Part shown: in pieces, positions 51,513 through 59,681 of the stretch
Layout of the letters: every line of letters begins with the position of its first letter
Position numbering within the stretch: the stretch's first letter is position 1
Origin: RECM01 sp047921215
GTDB lineage: Bacteria; Bacteroidota; Rhodothermia; Balneolales; Cyclonatronaceae
Length of the DNA: 64,000 nucleotides
Direction: 5' to 3'
Assembly: GCA_047921215.1 (NCBI GenBank)
Contig: JBLRWO010000008.1
Coordinates: 46,705 to 110,704 of the forward strand
Made by a program: the position numbers and the translations under genes
The notes under the pieces: model-generated
What the model was told of the DNA's origin: nothing
The model's input: the letters and a program-made list of their open reading frames with translations, nothing else
Database searches by the model: none

Positions 51513-53066
51513 ATGATCCGTACAGACCATCATCACAGAGTATTCAGGGCATCGGAAATCCGCAATCTGGATGAAGCCACTATCCGGGAAACCGGCATAC
51601 CAGGCGATGTTCTCATGGAAGTGGCCGGGTTTCAGGCTGCAAGGGTAATCATGGACCGCCAGAAAAGTAAAAAGCGCGGCCTTATCGTATGCGGCAAGGG
51701 AAACAATGCCGGCGATGCGCTGGTCGTTGCACGGTACCTGGCAAGAAACGGGTTTCAGCTCACCCTGTTTTTTGCTGGAGGAACAGACGGGCTGAGCCCT
51801 GATGCGGCCGTCAACTATGAACGCCTGAAAAAGTCGGTGGCAGAATACGGCAATCTCAACCATTCCAATGTCCGCAATGGCCCGGGTGCAGTTAACGAAA
51901 CCGGCAGCCTGGAACCGGTAAATTCCCGGGATGTTGATTTTGCCGTCGACGGGCTGTTTGGTACCGGCCTTAATAAGGAGATCAGGGGTACTTACCGGGA
52001 TGCCATTACCTTTCTGAACAACCTGGATACCACCGTATACGCCATGGATATTCCATCCGGCCTTGACTCCGATACCGGCGGAATATACGGTGTAGTGGTG
52101 GAGGCGGCGGTCACCTGTACCTTCGGCGGGTACAAGCACGGCTTTTACACACCCGACGGGTTCCGCTTCAGCGGCGATATTGTGTTGTGTGAACTGCCCT
52201 TTCCCGAACACAGGTATCCATCCGACAAAACCACCCTGATTCACCCGGATCTGACACCGATACCGCAAATTGGAAAGCAGAAGGGAAAGCACAAATATGA
52301 GAGGGGCATTGTGTACATCATCGGCGGATCGCCGGGCCTGACCGGTGCACCAGTTCTTTCGGCCAGATCGGCCTGGAAAGCGGGTCCCGGGGCCGTAGTC
52401 GTGATTACCCCGGGGGGCCTGCTGCCGGTTTTTGAAAAGAACCTGATTGAGCCGGTAAAAAAACCTGTCGGTACTGCTGATGATGTCACATTCGGGTCGG
52501 CCCATATTGATCGTGTTCTTGAAATCATCCATGATAAACCCGGTGTGGTACTGCTTGGTCCGGGAATCGGGCGCAATAATGAGACGGTCGTCTTCGTAAA
52601 TGAGATCATCAGGCGTGCAGAAGTTCCGCTGGTTATTGATGCCGACGGTCTCTGGTGCCTGTCGCAGGCCGGGGCGTTACCGGCATTTGGTCAGCAAACC
52701 GTACTTACACCGCATCCGGGTGAACTGCAGCAACTCTGCGGCAAGCCCTCAAAAACATCTATGGACAGACTCGAACAGGCAAAACGTATCTCCACTGATA
52801 CCGGTGCCATGGTGGCAGCGAAGGGATGTCCCGTATACATTACGGGATCTGATTCAGGAACATTCATGACCGGTTACGATACCACTGTCTTTGGCCGGTC
52901 AGGATTTGGTGATGTACTAGCCGGAAAAATCGCAGCTGCCATGTCGGTCGGCCATGATCCGGATGCCGCGGTAATTTACGCCCTGCTTGACGGGATCAAT
53001 AAATATCAATACACGGTATCATCTAATTCATCAGAGACGTTTCCGGGTCCTTCCGACATTTTATGA
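51513..53066 (+). CDS. nnr: Bifunctional NAD(P)HX epimerase/dehydratase
   Basis: A 517-residue fusion that repairs damaged (hydrated) NADH and NADPH. The N-terminal YjeF_N epimerase domain carries LIVCGKGNNAGDALVVARYL and VDGLFGTGLNKEIRG, plus MDIPSGLDSDTG. The C-terminal carbohydrate-kinase-like dehydratase domain has LLGPGIGRNNETVVF, LTPHPGELQQLCG and FGRSGFGDVLAGKIAA, where GFGD contains the catalytic Asp. ATG 51513 is preferred; ATG 51480 would add 11 residues. It overlaps the VanZ-like gene by 4 bases. Confidence 0.93.
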   Translation: MIRTDHHHRVFRASEIRNLDEATIRETGIPGDVLMEVAGFQAARVIMDRQKSKKRGLIVCGKGNNAGDALVVARYLARNGFQLTLFFAGGTDGLSPDAAVNYERLKKSVAEYGNLNHSNVRNGPGAVNETGSLEPVNSRDVDFAVDGLFGTGLNKEIRGTYRDAITFLNNLDTTVYAMDIPSGLDSDTGGIYGVVVEAAVTCTFGGYKHGFYTPDGFRFSGDIVLCELPFPEHRYPSDKTTLIHPDLTPIPQIGKQKGKHKYERGIVYIIGGSPGLTGAPVLSARSAWKAGPGAVVVITPGGLLPVFEKNLIEPVKKPVGTADDVTFGSAHIDRVLEIIHDKPGVVLLGPGIGRNNETVVFVNEIIRRAEVPLVIDADGLWCLSQAGALPAFGQQTVLTPHPGELQQLCGKPSKTSMDRLEQAKRISTDTGAMVAAKGCPVYITGSDSGTFMTGYDTTVFGRSGFGDVLAGKIAAAMSVGHDPDAAVIYALLDGINKYQYTVSSNSSETFPGPSDIL

Positions 53067-53509
53067 AGAACTATCTCAATGCCGATTTCTTTATCCGTAT
53101 GATCCCCTTCCTGTTCGGGATATGGATGCTAATTACGCTATACCTGACCGCAATGCCGGCCAAATACCTGGTTGAATCGCGTGTATTCCAGTACGACAAG
53201 CTCGGGCATTTCGCCCTTTTTGGCGGCTGGGCATTTCTGTACGGGTTATTTATGATGTACTACCGCCGGAAAACTGATGTCGGGCTGAACCGGATTTTCT
53301 GGATTGGATTTCTTTTTGGTGCCTTCATAGAAATGTACCAGTATCTGATGCCCGTAAACCGCAGCGGAAGTATATACGATCTTGCGGCGAACGCCCTGGG
53401 TTGCCTTGCCGCCGTACTTGCACTCGGAATCATCAAGCAGTATTTCCCCGAACAAAACGTACAGGATTACAGTAAATCAACGGGCGGCGAAGAGCAGGTG
53501 CCCGTCTGA
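53063..53509 (+). CDS. VanZ-like membrane protein
   Basis: A 148-residue protein with about four transmembrane helices. The KLGHFALFGGWAFLYG segment and EMYQYLMPVNRSGSIYDLAANALG are the recognisable VanZ-like features. VanZ confers low-level teicoplanin resistance in enterococci, but most homologues have no assigned role. Its ATG overlaps the stop of nnr (ATGA). Confidence 0.85.
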   Translation: MKNYLNADFFIRMIPFLFGIWMLITLYLTAMPAKYLVESRVFQYDKLGHFALFGGWAFLYGLFMMYYRRKTDVGLNRIFWIGFLFGAFIEMYQYLMPVNRSGSIYDLAANALGCLAAVLALGIIKQYFPEQNVQDYSKSTGGEEQVPV

Positions 53510-53783
53510 TTGTGGTCAGCCATCCGGGATGCAACCGTATTTAAATGCCCCTGCTTACTGCCCCCGACTGTTGAACCATAACCTGGATGAGCTGTGCATA
53601 AATGCCCTTCAATCCCTTATTTTGCTCTTTTTGAAACAATATCTCCTATCCTAAGCCTTTTAAATCTAATCAGATTGGCAATACCGTCGTTAAGATTTCG
53701 TTAAGAAGAGTACTTGCCGTTGCATTTTTACATGAAATGCTTAAATTGCAACTTCCTCAATTCGTCTAACTAAACCATACAAA

Positions 53784-54437
53784 ATGCTGGAAAGAAAAAA
53801 ACCTGAGAAGGATCTGAGAAGAAGCTACAGAATAACTCTTCAGAGCGGACTGATCTTTACGCTGTTTGTAATGATTGTTTTGTTCCGGGTTAACTGGAAG
53901 CCCGAATCCACTTTCGAAATACCTGATTTTGAGCAGGAAATCGTCGAAATGGAGGAGATTGAACAAACCCAACATATTGAAACACCACCTCCGCCACCAA
54001 GGCCGCCCGTACCGGTAGAAGTACCGAACGATGCCATTATCGATGACGACATCATGCTGTTCGATTCAGAATTCGATACCGGTGATGCATTCGAGCTTCC
54101 ACCTCCTCCGGCGGAAGAAGAAGAAGAGCAGGAGCCCGAAATTTTCATCGCCGTTGAGCAAATGCCCGACATGCGCGGTGGACAGGAAGCGCTCTATGCA
54201 GCCCTGCGTTACCCGGAGATGGCCCGCCGCGCGGGAATCGAGGGACGTGTAATTGTACAGTTTGTTGTTAACGAACAGGGACGGGTAGTTGATCCTGTTG
54301 TACTCCGCGGAATCGGCGGTGGAGCCGACGAAGCTGCGGTAGAAGCGATCCAGAAAATGACCTTCACACCCGGCCTTCAGCGCGGTCGTCCCGTGAAAGT
54401 AAGGATGACCCAACCGGTTGTTTTCCGGCTTCAATAG
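53784..54437 (+). CDS. TonB-family energy transducer
   Basis: A 217-residue protein. One N-terminal transmembrane helix (about residues 22-35), a proline-rich spacer (HIETPPPPPRPPVPVEVP), an acidic stretch and a C-terminal TonB domain (LYAALRYPEMARRAGIEG, VIVQFVVNEQGRVVDPVVLR). It should couple proton-motive force through ExbBD to outer-membrane receptors such as the one at the window start. The proline region is short compared with E. coli TonB, typical of the group. A clear terminator follows, then dispersed repeats and a second TonB-like gene. Confidence 0.9.
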   Translation: MLERKKPEKDLRRSYRITLQSGLIFTLFVMIVLFRVNWKPESTFEIPDFEQEIVEMEEIEQTQHIETPPPPPRPPVPVEVPNDAIIDDDIMLFDSEFDTGDAFELPPPPAEEEEEQEPEIFIAVEQMPDMRGGQEALYAALRYPEMARRAGIEGRVIVQFVVNEQGRVVDPVVLRGIGGGADEAAVEAIQKMTFTPGLQRGRPVKVRMTQPVVFRLQ

Positions 54438-54468
54438 CGGTTTAATTGTTAGATTGTTAATTCAAGAA

Positions 54469-54503
54469 AAGGCGTGATTGCTCTGAATCACGCCTTTTTT
54501 TTT
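54469..54503 (+). terminator. Intrinsic terminator of the first TonB gene
   Basis: AAGGCGTGATT and AATCACGCCTT form an 11-bp stem with a 6-base loop, followed by a run of nine T residues, 31 bases after the stop. Confidence 0.93.
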
Positions 54504-54538
54504 GCGCTGCTGGATTGGGGGTTGAGGACTTTATGTTG

Positions 54539-54645
54539 TGGGCCCTTTGGGGCTACACCATGATGGAGATTACATCAATGGTGCTGTTAGTATACTCGAG
54601 TTAGGGAAGTACGGAACAAGCGAACAGTTGAACAGCGAAGTGATC
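54539..54645. repeat. Dispersed REP-like repeat, copy B
   Basis: Aligns with copy A (38346-38452): GGGGCTAC after a GC stem, ATGATGGAG, CTGTTAGTA, GGGAAGTACGGAA, then octamer-phased GAACAAGC GAACAGTT GAACAGCG AAGTGATC. It follows the TonB terminator. Confidence 0.75.
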
Positions 54646-54652
54646 TGGGACG

Positions 54653-54693
54653 ATGTCACCCTCAAAACAGTGTTGCCTGCGGGCAAAATTAGC
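54653..54693 (-). repeat. Inverted single copy of the 51286-type element
   Basis: Read on the minus strand it is TAATTTTGCCCGCAGGCAAC followed by ACTGTTTTGAGGGTGACA, matching the core of the tandem pair at 51286-51413, with compensating changes in the hairpin. It adjoins repeat copy B. Confidence 0.65.
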
Positions 54694-54805
54694 CGCTCAG
54701 AATGACGGGGGGCATAACGGGAGGGCTTGTTTTTTTCAGGGCGGGTTATATATTTATGTTAGCAGAGAGTAATCAGAACCTGGATTAAACACTTCAATTT
54801 CAGTC

Positions 54806-55453
54806 ATGCAACGAAGCAGACTTATCCGTTTTGATACCGATTCCGCATATTTGATCCGGTTTCAGGCATGCGTTGCTGCGGTTTTGGTACTCCTGATTAT
54901 CCTTTTCAGGGTCGGCATCTCTGCAGACCGGTCACCGGAACTCAGCAGCGTGGTGAGTGAGCCGGTTGCATTTTTGGAGATTGAGCGGACGGTTTACGCC
55001 GATAAACCAACTCCACCGCCAAGACCGGTAGCAAGTGTCGACATGCCGGCCGATGTACTGATTGAGGAGGAGATCATACAGCTTCGCGACAAGGAATATT
55101 ATTTTGAGCTGCCTTTCCGGCTGGTTGAATCGGATCTGAGCCATCTGGCCAGGCCCCTGCTCGGCGAGGTGGAAAGAGAACCGGAACTGCTAACCGATAC
55201 CCGGTTTATATCGCGGGGCCTCCCCTACCCGCACGAAGCCAGGATGGCAGGTGTAGAGGGTTACGTGGTTGTCGAATTTACCGTAAATCCCTTCGGTTTC
55301 GTGGTTAACCCCAAAATTGTGGAGGGTCTTGGCTGGGGATGTGATGAAGTGGCCATGAACGCGGTAAAGCGATTCCGATTCAAACCGGCGCTCAAGGAAG
55401 GCCGGGCGGTGAGTGTGGAGCTGAGGGAAACGATCTATTTCAAGCTGATTTGA
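54806..55453 (+). CDS. Second TonB-family protein
   Basis: A 215-residue protein of the same layout as the first: transmembrane helix at about 22-41, a short KPTPPPRPVASVD proline spacer, and a C-terminal TonB domain (GLPYPHEARMAGVEGYVVVEF, FGFVVNPKIVEG, VKRFRFKPALKEG). The two are diverged paralogues in tandem, separated by the terminator and repeats, so each probably has its own promoter. Its receptor preference is unknown. Its 3' end overlaps the convergent NUDIX gene by 14 bases. Confidence 0.85.
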   Translation: MQRSRLIRFDTDSAYLIRFQACVAAVLVLLIILFRVGISADRSPELSSVVSEPVAFLEIERTVYADKPTPPPRPVASVDMPADVLIEEEIIQLRDKEYYFELPFRLVESDLSHLARPLLGEVEREPELLTDTRFISRGLPYPHEARMAGVEGYVVVEFTVNPFGFVVNPKIVEGLGWGCDEVAMNAVKRFRFKPALKEGRAVSVELRETIYFKLI

Positions 55454-55889
55454 GCAATCGCCGCAGGTCGGCCAGAACCAGGCGCAGATTGTCGTAACCC
55501 ACCAGTTTTTCAGCATTTCCGATCCCGATCCAGCACACCTTCTCAATCTGTTCATTGAGCTGAGGTGAAAAATGGTTCGACCGGCTGATCATCGCGTACC
55601 ACCTGGTATGCTTGCTGTATTCCACCTCATTCATGACATAGTCGTGATACGTTACAAGCAGGTTTCCGACAATCATCGGCGGTTCCGAACCGGTTTCCTC
55701 GGCCACCTCCCGTACTGCCGCCATCGGGTAGCTTTCTCCCTCCTCTTTTTTCCCCTTCGGAAGATCCCATACACCCTTTCTGTAGATCAGGAGCACTTCC
55801 GGTTCACCGGCACGCATCCTGAAAACCGCCCCTCCAGCTGCGGGTACTTCTACCGGACCGGCACTGCCGGTTGTGCCATTGGAGGTCAC
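55440..55889 (-). CDS. NUDIX hydrolase
   Basis: A 149-residue protein with a complete Nudix box at residues 46-67: Gly46, Glu52, Arg60-Glu61, Glu64-Glu65, Gly67 (GKKEEGESYPMAAVREVAEE). Family members hydrolyse nucleoside diphosphates linked to another moiety; the exact substrate (for example diadenosine polyphosphates or an oxidised nucleotide) cannot be told. The start codon overlaps the stop of the DUF1844 gene by 4 bases. Confidence 0.92.
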   Translation of the reverse strand: MTSNGTTGSAGPVEVPAAGGAVFRMRAGEPEVLLIYRKGVWDLPKGKKEEGESYPMAAVREVAEETGSEPPMIVGNLLVTYHDYVMNEVEYSKHTRWYAMISRSNHFSPQLNEQIEKVCWIGIGNAEKLVGYDNLRLVLADLRRLLKSA

Positions 55890-56269
55890 GCGGAGCTGGT
55901 ATCTTCAGCAGGACCGGTGCTGCCGGAATCGTTGTCAGCCCCGCCGCCATCCCCGGTTTCGCCAGCTGTACCGGTTTTCTTTTTGGAATCGCTGACTGCC
56001 CTGGCATAATCGATCCTGAGCCGCGTAACGGTCTGTTCAAGAAACTCGTTCATGTCGGTGGTGATGTTACCTTTGGTGAATGCCTGCAGCATTACAAGCG
56101 TATCGATGGCATATTTGGCCGACTGAAGATCAATTTCCGTTTTATTGGTTACGGGATTGGGTATACGTCCAAGGCCCATGCCCGCGATCTGCTCGTGTTG
56201 TTGTATGAGCATCATAAACAGCAACTGTTGCTGCTGTTCCGCGCCCAAACCTTTTGTGGTGTTTTCCAT
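55886..56269 (-). CDS. DUF1844-family protein
   Basis: A 127-residue protein. Residues about 10-95 carry the DUF1844 hallmark IDLQSAKYAIDTLVMLQAFT followed by a predicted helical second half; the N-terminal helix is Gln-rich. The C-terminal 30 residues are Gly/Asp/Ser-rich and probably disordered. Function unknown. It is translationally coupled to the NUDIX gene downstream. Confidence 0.8.
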   Translation of the reverse strand: MENTTKGLGAEQQQQLLFMMLIQQHEQIAGMGLGRIPNPVTNKTEIDLQSAKYAIDTLVMLQAFTKGNITTDMNEFLEQTVTRLRIDYARAVSDSKKKTGTAGETGDGGGADNDSGSTGPAEDTSSA

Positions 56270-56575
56270 ATCTGTTATCGAAAATTTGTTAACTTTATCA
56301 ACCGACAGTTACTGAGGATTCCGGTCAACCGCCACTGCCTTCGACATCGTTCGATGCACTGTTCCGCACCGGGTTATCTGCCCGGGTATATTCTTTGCCG
56401 CGGTGCAGTTATTCTCACAATGCCGGATGAGCAACAACGGAGCGGTAACATTGTCCATTACCGGTACTGTCCGGATCTTAAAAAACGCTGAAAATTAGGC
56501 AAACACTGTAATACAATCAAAAAAACCGCAGCCGAACAACGAATAACGAATAACGAATAACGAACAACCAATAAC
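56270..56575. other. Divergent intergenic region, 306 bases
   Basis: Separates the DUF1844 start from the DUF1015 start. Its right edge is the heptamer array at 56533-56574. I see no gene, RNA or terminator in the rest. Confidence 0.4.
56533..56574 (+). repeat. Heptamer tandem repeat (CGAATAA type), 6 units
   Basis: Units CGAACAA, CGAATAA three times, CGAACAA, CCAATAA, ending one base before the ATG of the DUF1015 gene. It takes the place of any normal ribosome-binding site, which is not otherwise visible. Confidence 0.75.
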
Positions 56576-57784
56576 ATGATACACATCCATCCATTCAAAG
56601 CCTGGCGACCCGATCCCAAAAAAGTTAAACAGGTGGCTTGTGTCCCATACGATGTTATTGATACCGATGAAGCGCGGGAGCTGGCAAAGGGTAACCCCGA
56701 CAGCTTCCTGCACGTTATTCGTCCGGAAATTGATCTGCCCGAAGGCTCCGATTTGTACGCAGACGAAACCTACCATAAAGGTGCTGAAAATCTGGATGCC
56801 TTCAAAGAGCGCGGTCTTCTTGTACAGGAGCAGGCTCCCAGCCTCTACATCTATCAGCTGAAGTGGCATAACCGTACACAGACAGGACTCTTTTCCTGCG
56901 TTTCGGTCGGGGATTACGACAACGACCTCATCGTAAAACACGAACTTACACGACCCGACAAGGAAGACGACCGCACGCGCCACATCCTCACCCAGCAGGC
57001 CCACGCCGAGCCGGTGATGCTCACATTCCGCGATTCGGCCGGTATTAGCGAACTGATGCACACCATTACCGGGGCTTCTCCGCTGTATCAGTTTACGGCC
57101 GGCGACGGCGTGGAGCACCTCGTCTGGCGCGTCGCGGATACGACTGCATTCACCGGGGCTTTCCGGAATATTGAGAAATTGTATGTTGCCGACGGTCACC
57201 ATCGCTGCAAAAGCGCCTCAAGAGCGGTTGAAGCCATGAAAAAAGAAAACCCGGATCATACGGGCAGCGAGGAATACAATTTTTTTCCTGCGGTTATATT
57301 TCCCATGGACCAGATGCACATTATGCCCTACAACCGGGTCATTTACAAGGCATCTGACTCCACGGTTCACCGGATGTTGCGGGAACTAAAAGCCAAAGAC
57401 GACGCGCCACCTGTTCCCTCCCGGAAAGGCCATGTATCGGTCTATTACGAGGGCGGCTGGCACGATATACAACTGCCGGAACCCCAGGAACGGACACCTG
57501 CCACCACGCTGGATGTGGCCCGGCTGCAGACCGGCATCCTGGAGCCCTACTTCTCCATCACCAATCCGCGCACCGATAAAAATATCGCGTTTGTGGGCGG
57601 AATCCGTGGTACCGATGCCCTTAAAAAAGCCGTTGATACAGGCAGGGCCTCTCTCGCTTTCAGCATGCATCCCACAAGCATCGAAGAGCTGGTGGATGTA
57701 TCAGATGCAGGATTGCTGATGCCACCCAAATCGACCTGGTTTGAGCCCAAACTCAGATCCGGCATCGTAATACACACATTTTAA
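56576..57784 (+). CDS. DUF1015-family protein
   Basis: A 402-residue protein of normal DUF1015 length. The invariant motif LYVADGHHRCKSASRA (Asp206-Gly-His-His-Arg210) resembles the ParB/sulfiredoxin-type catalytic loop used by free-serine kinases such as SerK and SbnI. A YDVIDTDEARELA start is also typical. It lies 36 bases before serC on the same strand. From memory, DUF1015 often neighbours serine-synthesis genes in Bacteroidota, which suggests a role in serine metabolism; this is inference, and the activity is not established by sequence. Its leader holds a heptamer array. Confidence 0.85.
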   Translation: MIHIHPFKAWRPDPKKVKQVACVPYDVIDTDEARELAKGNPDSFLHVIRPEIDLPEGSDLYADETYHKGAENLDAFKERGLLVQEQAPSLYIYQLKWHNRTQTGLFSCVSVGDYDNDLIVKHELTRPDKEDDRTRHILTQQAHAEPVMLTFRDSAGISELMHTITGASPLYQFTAGDGVEHLVWRVADTTAFTGAFRNIEKLYVADGHHRCKSASRAVEAMKKENPDHTGSEEYNFFPAVIFPMDQMHIMPYNRVIYKASDSTVHRMLRELKAKDDAPPVPSRKGHVSVYYEGGWHDIQLPEPQERTPATTLDVARLQTGILEPYFSITNPRTDKNIAFVGGIRGTDALKKAVDTGRASLAFSMHPTSIEELVDVSDAGLLMPPKSTWFEPKLRSGIVIHTF

Positions 57785-57820
57785 CCATTATAATCCATCA
57801 CCCTTTTACCAACTATTATT

Positions 57821-58900
57821 ATGAACAGAGCTCACAATTTCAGTGCCGGTCCCGCGGTATTGCCATTCGAAGTATTGCAAAAAGCCCAGGAAGAGCTGCT
57901 CGATTACAGAGGAACGGGATCATCCCTCATCGAACTCAGCCATCGCGGCCCGGAGTATACAGAAGTGGACCTCAGTGCCCGCGAAAAGCTGAAGCAGATT
58001 CTCGGGCTGGGCGATGATTTTGAAATCTATTTCCTGCAGGGTGGTGCAAGCACCCAGTTCTGCATGGTGCCGTACAATTTTCTAAAAGGTGACGAGGAGG
58101 CCGATTACATCCTCACCGGATCCTGGTCAAAAAAGGCCATCAAAGAGGCCAAAATGTTTGGACAGGCGAACATCGCTTTTTCGTCGGAGGACAGCAATTT
58201 CAACCGGATTCCAACCGACTCCGAACTGAAGCTATCTCCGGATGCACGCTATGTACACTTCACAAGCAACAATACCATCTTCGGCACGCAGTTCCGCAAA
58301 GAGCCTGTAACGGCCGGGGTGCCGCTTGTGTGCGATGCTTCATCCGATTTTCTGAGCCGCCCGGTGGACATTAAACGGTATGGCGTACTCTATGCCGGTG
58401 CGCAGAAGAATGCCGGTCCGGCCGGTGTTACGATCGTGATCATCCGCAAAGACTTTCTGGCAACTGCGAAAACCGAGGGAGTGCCCACCATTCTCAGTTA
58501 TGCCACCCATACGGGCACTATGTTCAACACCCCACCTGTATTCGCCGTGTACATTTTCAACCTGGTGCTCGACTGGCTTATAGCCAACGGAGGACTTGAG
58601 GCCATGGACAAGCACAACCAGGAAAAAGCTGCCATTCTTTACAACGAGATCGACCGGGATGATTTCTTCAGGGGAACGGTCCTGAACGAGTCGCGGTCGC
58701 TGATGAACGTGACGTTCAGACTGCCTTCCGAAGAACTGGAAAAAGAGTTTCTTGCCGGTGCCAAAGAGCACAGGCTGAGCGGGCTCAAGGGTCACCGGAG
58801 CGTAGGCGGTATGCGGGCCAGCATCTACAATGCCTGCCCGAAAGACAGTGTGCAGGCGCTGGTCGATTACATGTCCGATTTCCGGAAGAAGAAAGGGTAG
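57821..58900 (+). CDS. serC: Phosphoserine aminotransferase
   Basis: A 359-residue PLP enzyme that converts 3-phosphohydroxypyruvate to phosphoserine in serine synthesis and also acts in vitamin B6 synthesis. The start HNFSAGPAVLP is diagnostic; the PLP lysine is Lys196 in YAGAQKNAGPAGVT; the phosphate clamp is FLQGGASTQF. Normal length. It is the second gene of an operon with the DUF1015 gene. serA and serB are not in the window. Immediately after the stop lies an octamer repeat array. Confidence 0.96.
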   Translation: MNRAHNFSAGPAVLPFEVLQKAQEELLDYRGTGSSLIELSHRGPEYTEVDLSAREKLKQILGLGDDFEIYFLQGGASTQFCMVPYNFLKGDEEADYILTGSWSKKAIKEAKMFGQANIAFSSEDSNFNRIPTDSELKLSPDARYVHFTSNNTIFGTQFRKEPVTAGVPLVCDASSDFLSRPVDIKRYGVLYAGAQKNAGPAGVTIVIIRKDFLATAKTEGVPTILSYATHTGTMFNTPPVFAVYIFNLVLDWLIANGGLEAMDKHNQEKAAILYNEIDRDDFFRGTVLNESRSLMNVTFRLPSEELEKEFLAGAKEHRLSGLKGHRSVGGMRASIYNACPKDSVQALVDYMSDFRKKKG

Positions 58901-58901
58901 G

Positions 58902-58941
58902 GAACAGAAGAACAGGTGAACAACTGAACATTTGAACAATT
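58902..58941. repeat. Octamer tandem repeat (GAACANNT type), 5 units
   Basis: GAACAGAA, GAACAGGT, GAACAACT, GAACATTT, GAACAATT, directly after the serC stop codon. The same phase and core occur in the tails of dispersed repeats A and B (38422-38445 and 54614-54637). Confidence 0.65.
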
Positions 58942-58987
58942 GAATTTGGAAGTGGGGGAAGGGCGTTTCAGGGCCGGGTGGGCCCGT

Positions 58988-59031
58988 CGTCATACAGAGC
59001 TTCACGCAGCGCAGCTGCGTGAAGCATGACG
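58988..59031. repeat. Long hairpin upstream of the Y1 transposase
   Basis: A perfect 12-bp stem (GCTTCACGCAGC / GCTGCGTGAAGC) with a GCA loop, extended by CGTCAT / ATGACG with a 5-base bulge. It ends 101 bases before the transposase start and is of REP/IS200-terminus type. Confidence 0.8.
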
Positions 59032-59131
59032 TTTGTTTGTTAGAGTTTTTTAATATTCTGACAGGTTTTTAAGTTTCCCGGCTCTATTGTAGAAACAGAA
59101 AACTATCAATCAATCAGGAGAGAAACCGGTC

Positions 59132-59623
59132 ATGAGCAAGACTACCTATCACGCGCTTCATCTGCATTTTGTATTCAGTACCAACCGGAGGAAACGGTGT
59201 ATAAAGGGCAACGTAAAAATTTATCTGTATGAAGCCTTAAGGGCATTATTCAGTGATTCGGGCGGGCAGGTGCTCTCGGTTGGAGGCACCACCGACCATG
59301 TGCACATCCTGGCCAGTATGCCACTGACGGTCGACCTTTCAAAAACCATTCAAAAAATTAAAAGTACCACCACACGCTGGCTGAATGAGCGCTATTTCTC
59401 GGACGACAAGTTCCGCTGGGCGAAAGGTTACGCGGTTTTCAGTGTAAGCCAGTCGGTTATCGGAAAAACCATCCGGTACATCGATGATCAGTGGGACATC
59501 CACAAATCAAGTACGTTCAAGGAAGAGCTTACCAGAATGCTCAAGGCGCACAATATGGAGCTGGATACCTGGGACGGGCCGGTGAGGAGGAAGAAGCGTG
59601 AAGGAGTGGTGGAGTCCGGGTAG
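59132..59623 (+). CDS. tnpA: Y1 (IS200/IS605-type) transposase, RAYT-like
   Basis: A 163-residue single-strand transposase. The HUH motif is His56-Val-His58 (GTTDHVHILASM), and the catalytic Tyr is expected in GKTIRYIDDQW. The N-terminal YHALHLHFVFSTNRRKR is typical of the family. It is slightly longer than IS200 TnpA and stands alone: no tnpB, and no matching terminal hairpin on the right. With a strong palindrome 101 bases upstream, it resembles the REP-associated (RAYT) class that moves or maintains REP sequences. The stop codon overlaps the first unit of a heptamer array. A Shine-Dalgarno AGGAGAG lies 12 bases upstream. Confidence 0.85.
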   Translation: MSKTTYHALHLHFVFSTNRRKRCIKGNVKIYLYEALRALFSDSGGQVLSVGGTTDHVHILASMPLTVDLSKTIQKIKSTTTRWLNERYFSDDKFRWAKGYAVFSVSQSVIGKTIRYIDDQWDIHKSSTFKEELTRMLKAHNMELDTWDGPVRRKKREGVVESG

Positions 59624-59681
59624 CGGGTAGTGGGTATTGAGACATCAGACATCAGACATCAGATTTCAGACATCAGACATT
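59619..59681 (+). repeat. Heptamer tandem repeat array, 9 units
   Basis: Units GGTAGCG, GGTAGTG, GGTATTG, AGACATC three times, AGATTTC, AGACATC, AGACATT. It overlaps the transposase stop. A further short block GGTATCG GGTAGTG GATATTG lies at 59718-59738, and an inverted relative is upstream of ppc (23824-23851). Confidence 0.75.

Noticed and set aside
51465..52532. Minus-strand ORF of 355 residues
   Set aside because: Antisense to the NAD(P)HX repair gene; composition is a shadow of it.
59132..59623. Complete IS200/IS605 insertion sequence
   Set aside because: Only one hairpin side is visible and no right-end structure or tnpB was found.
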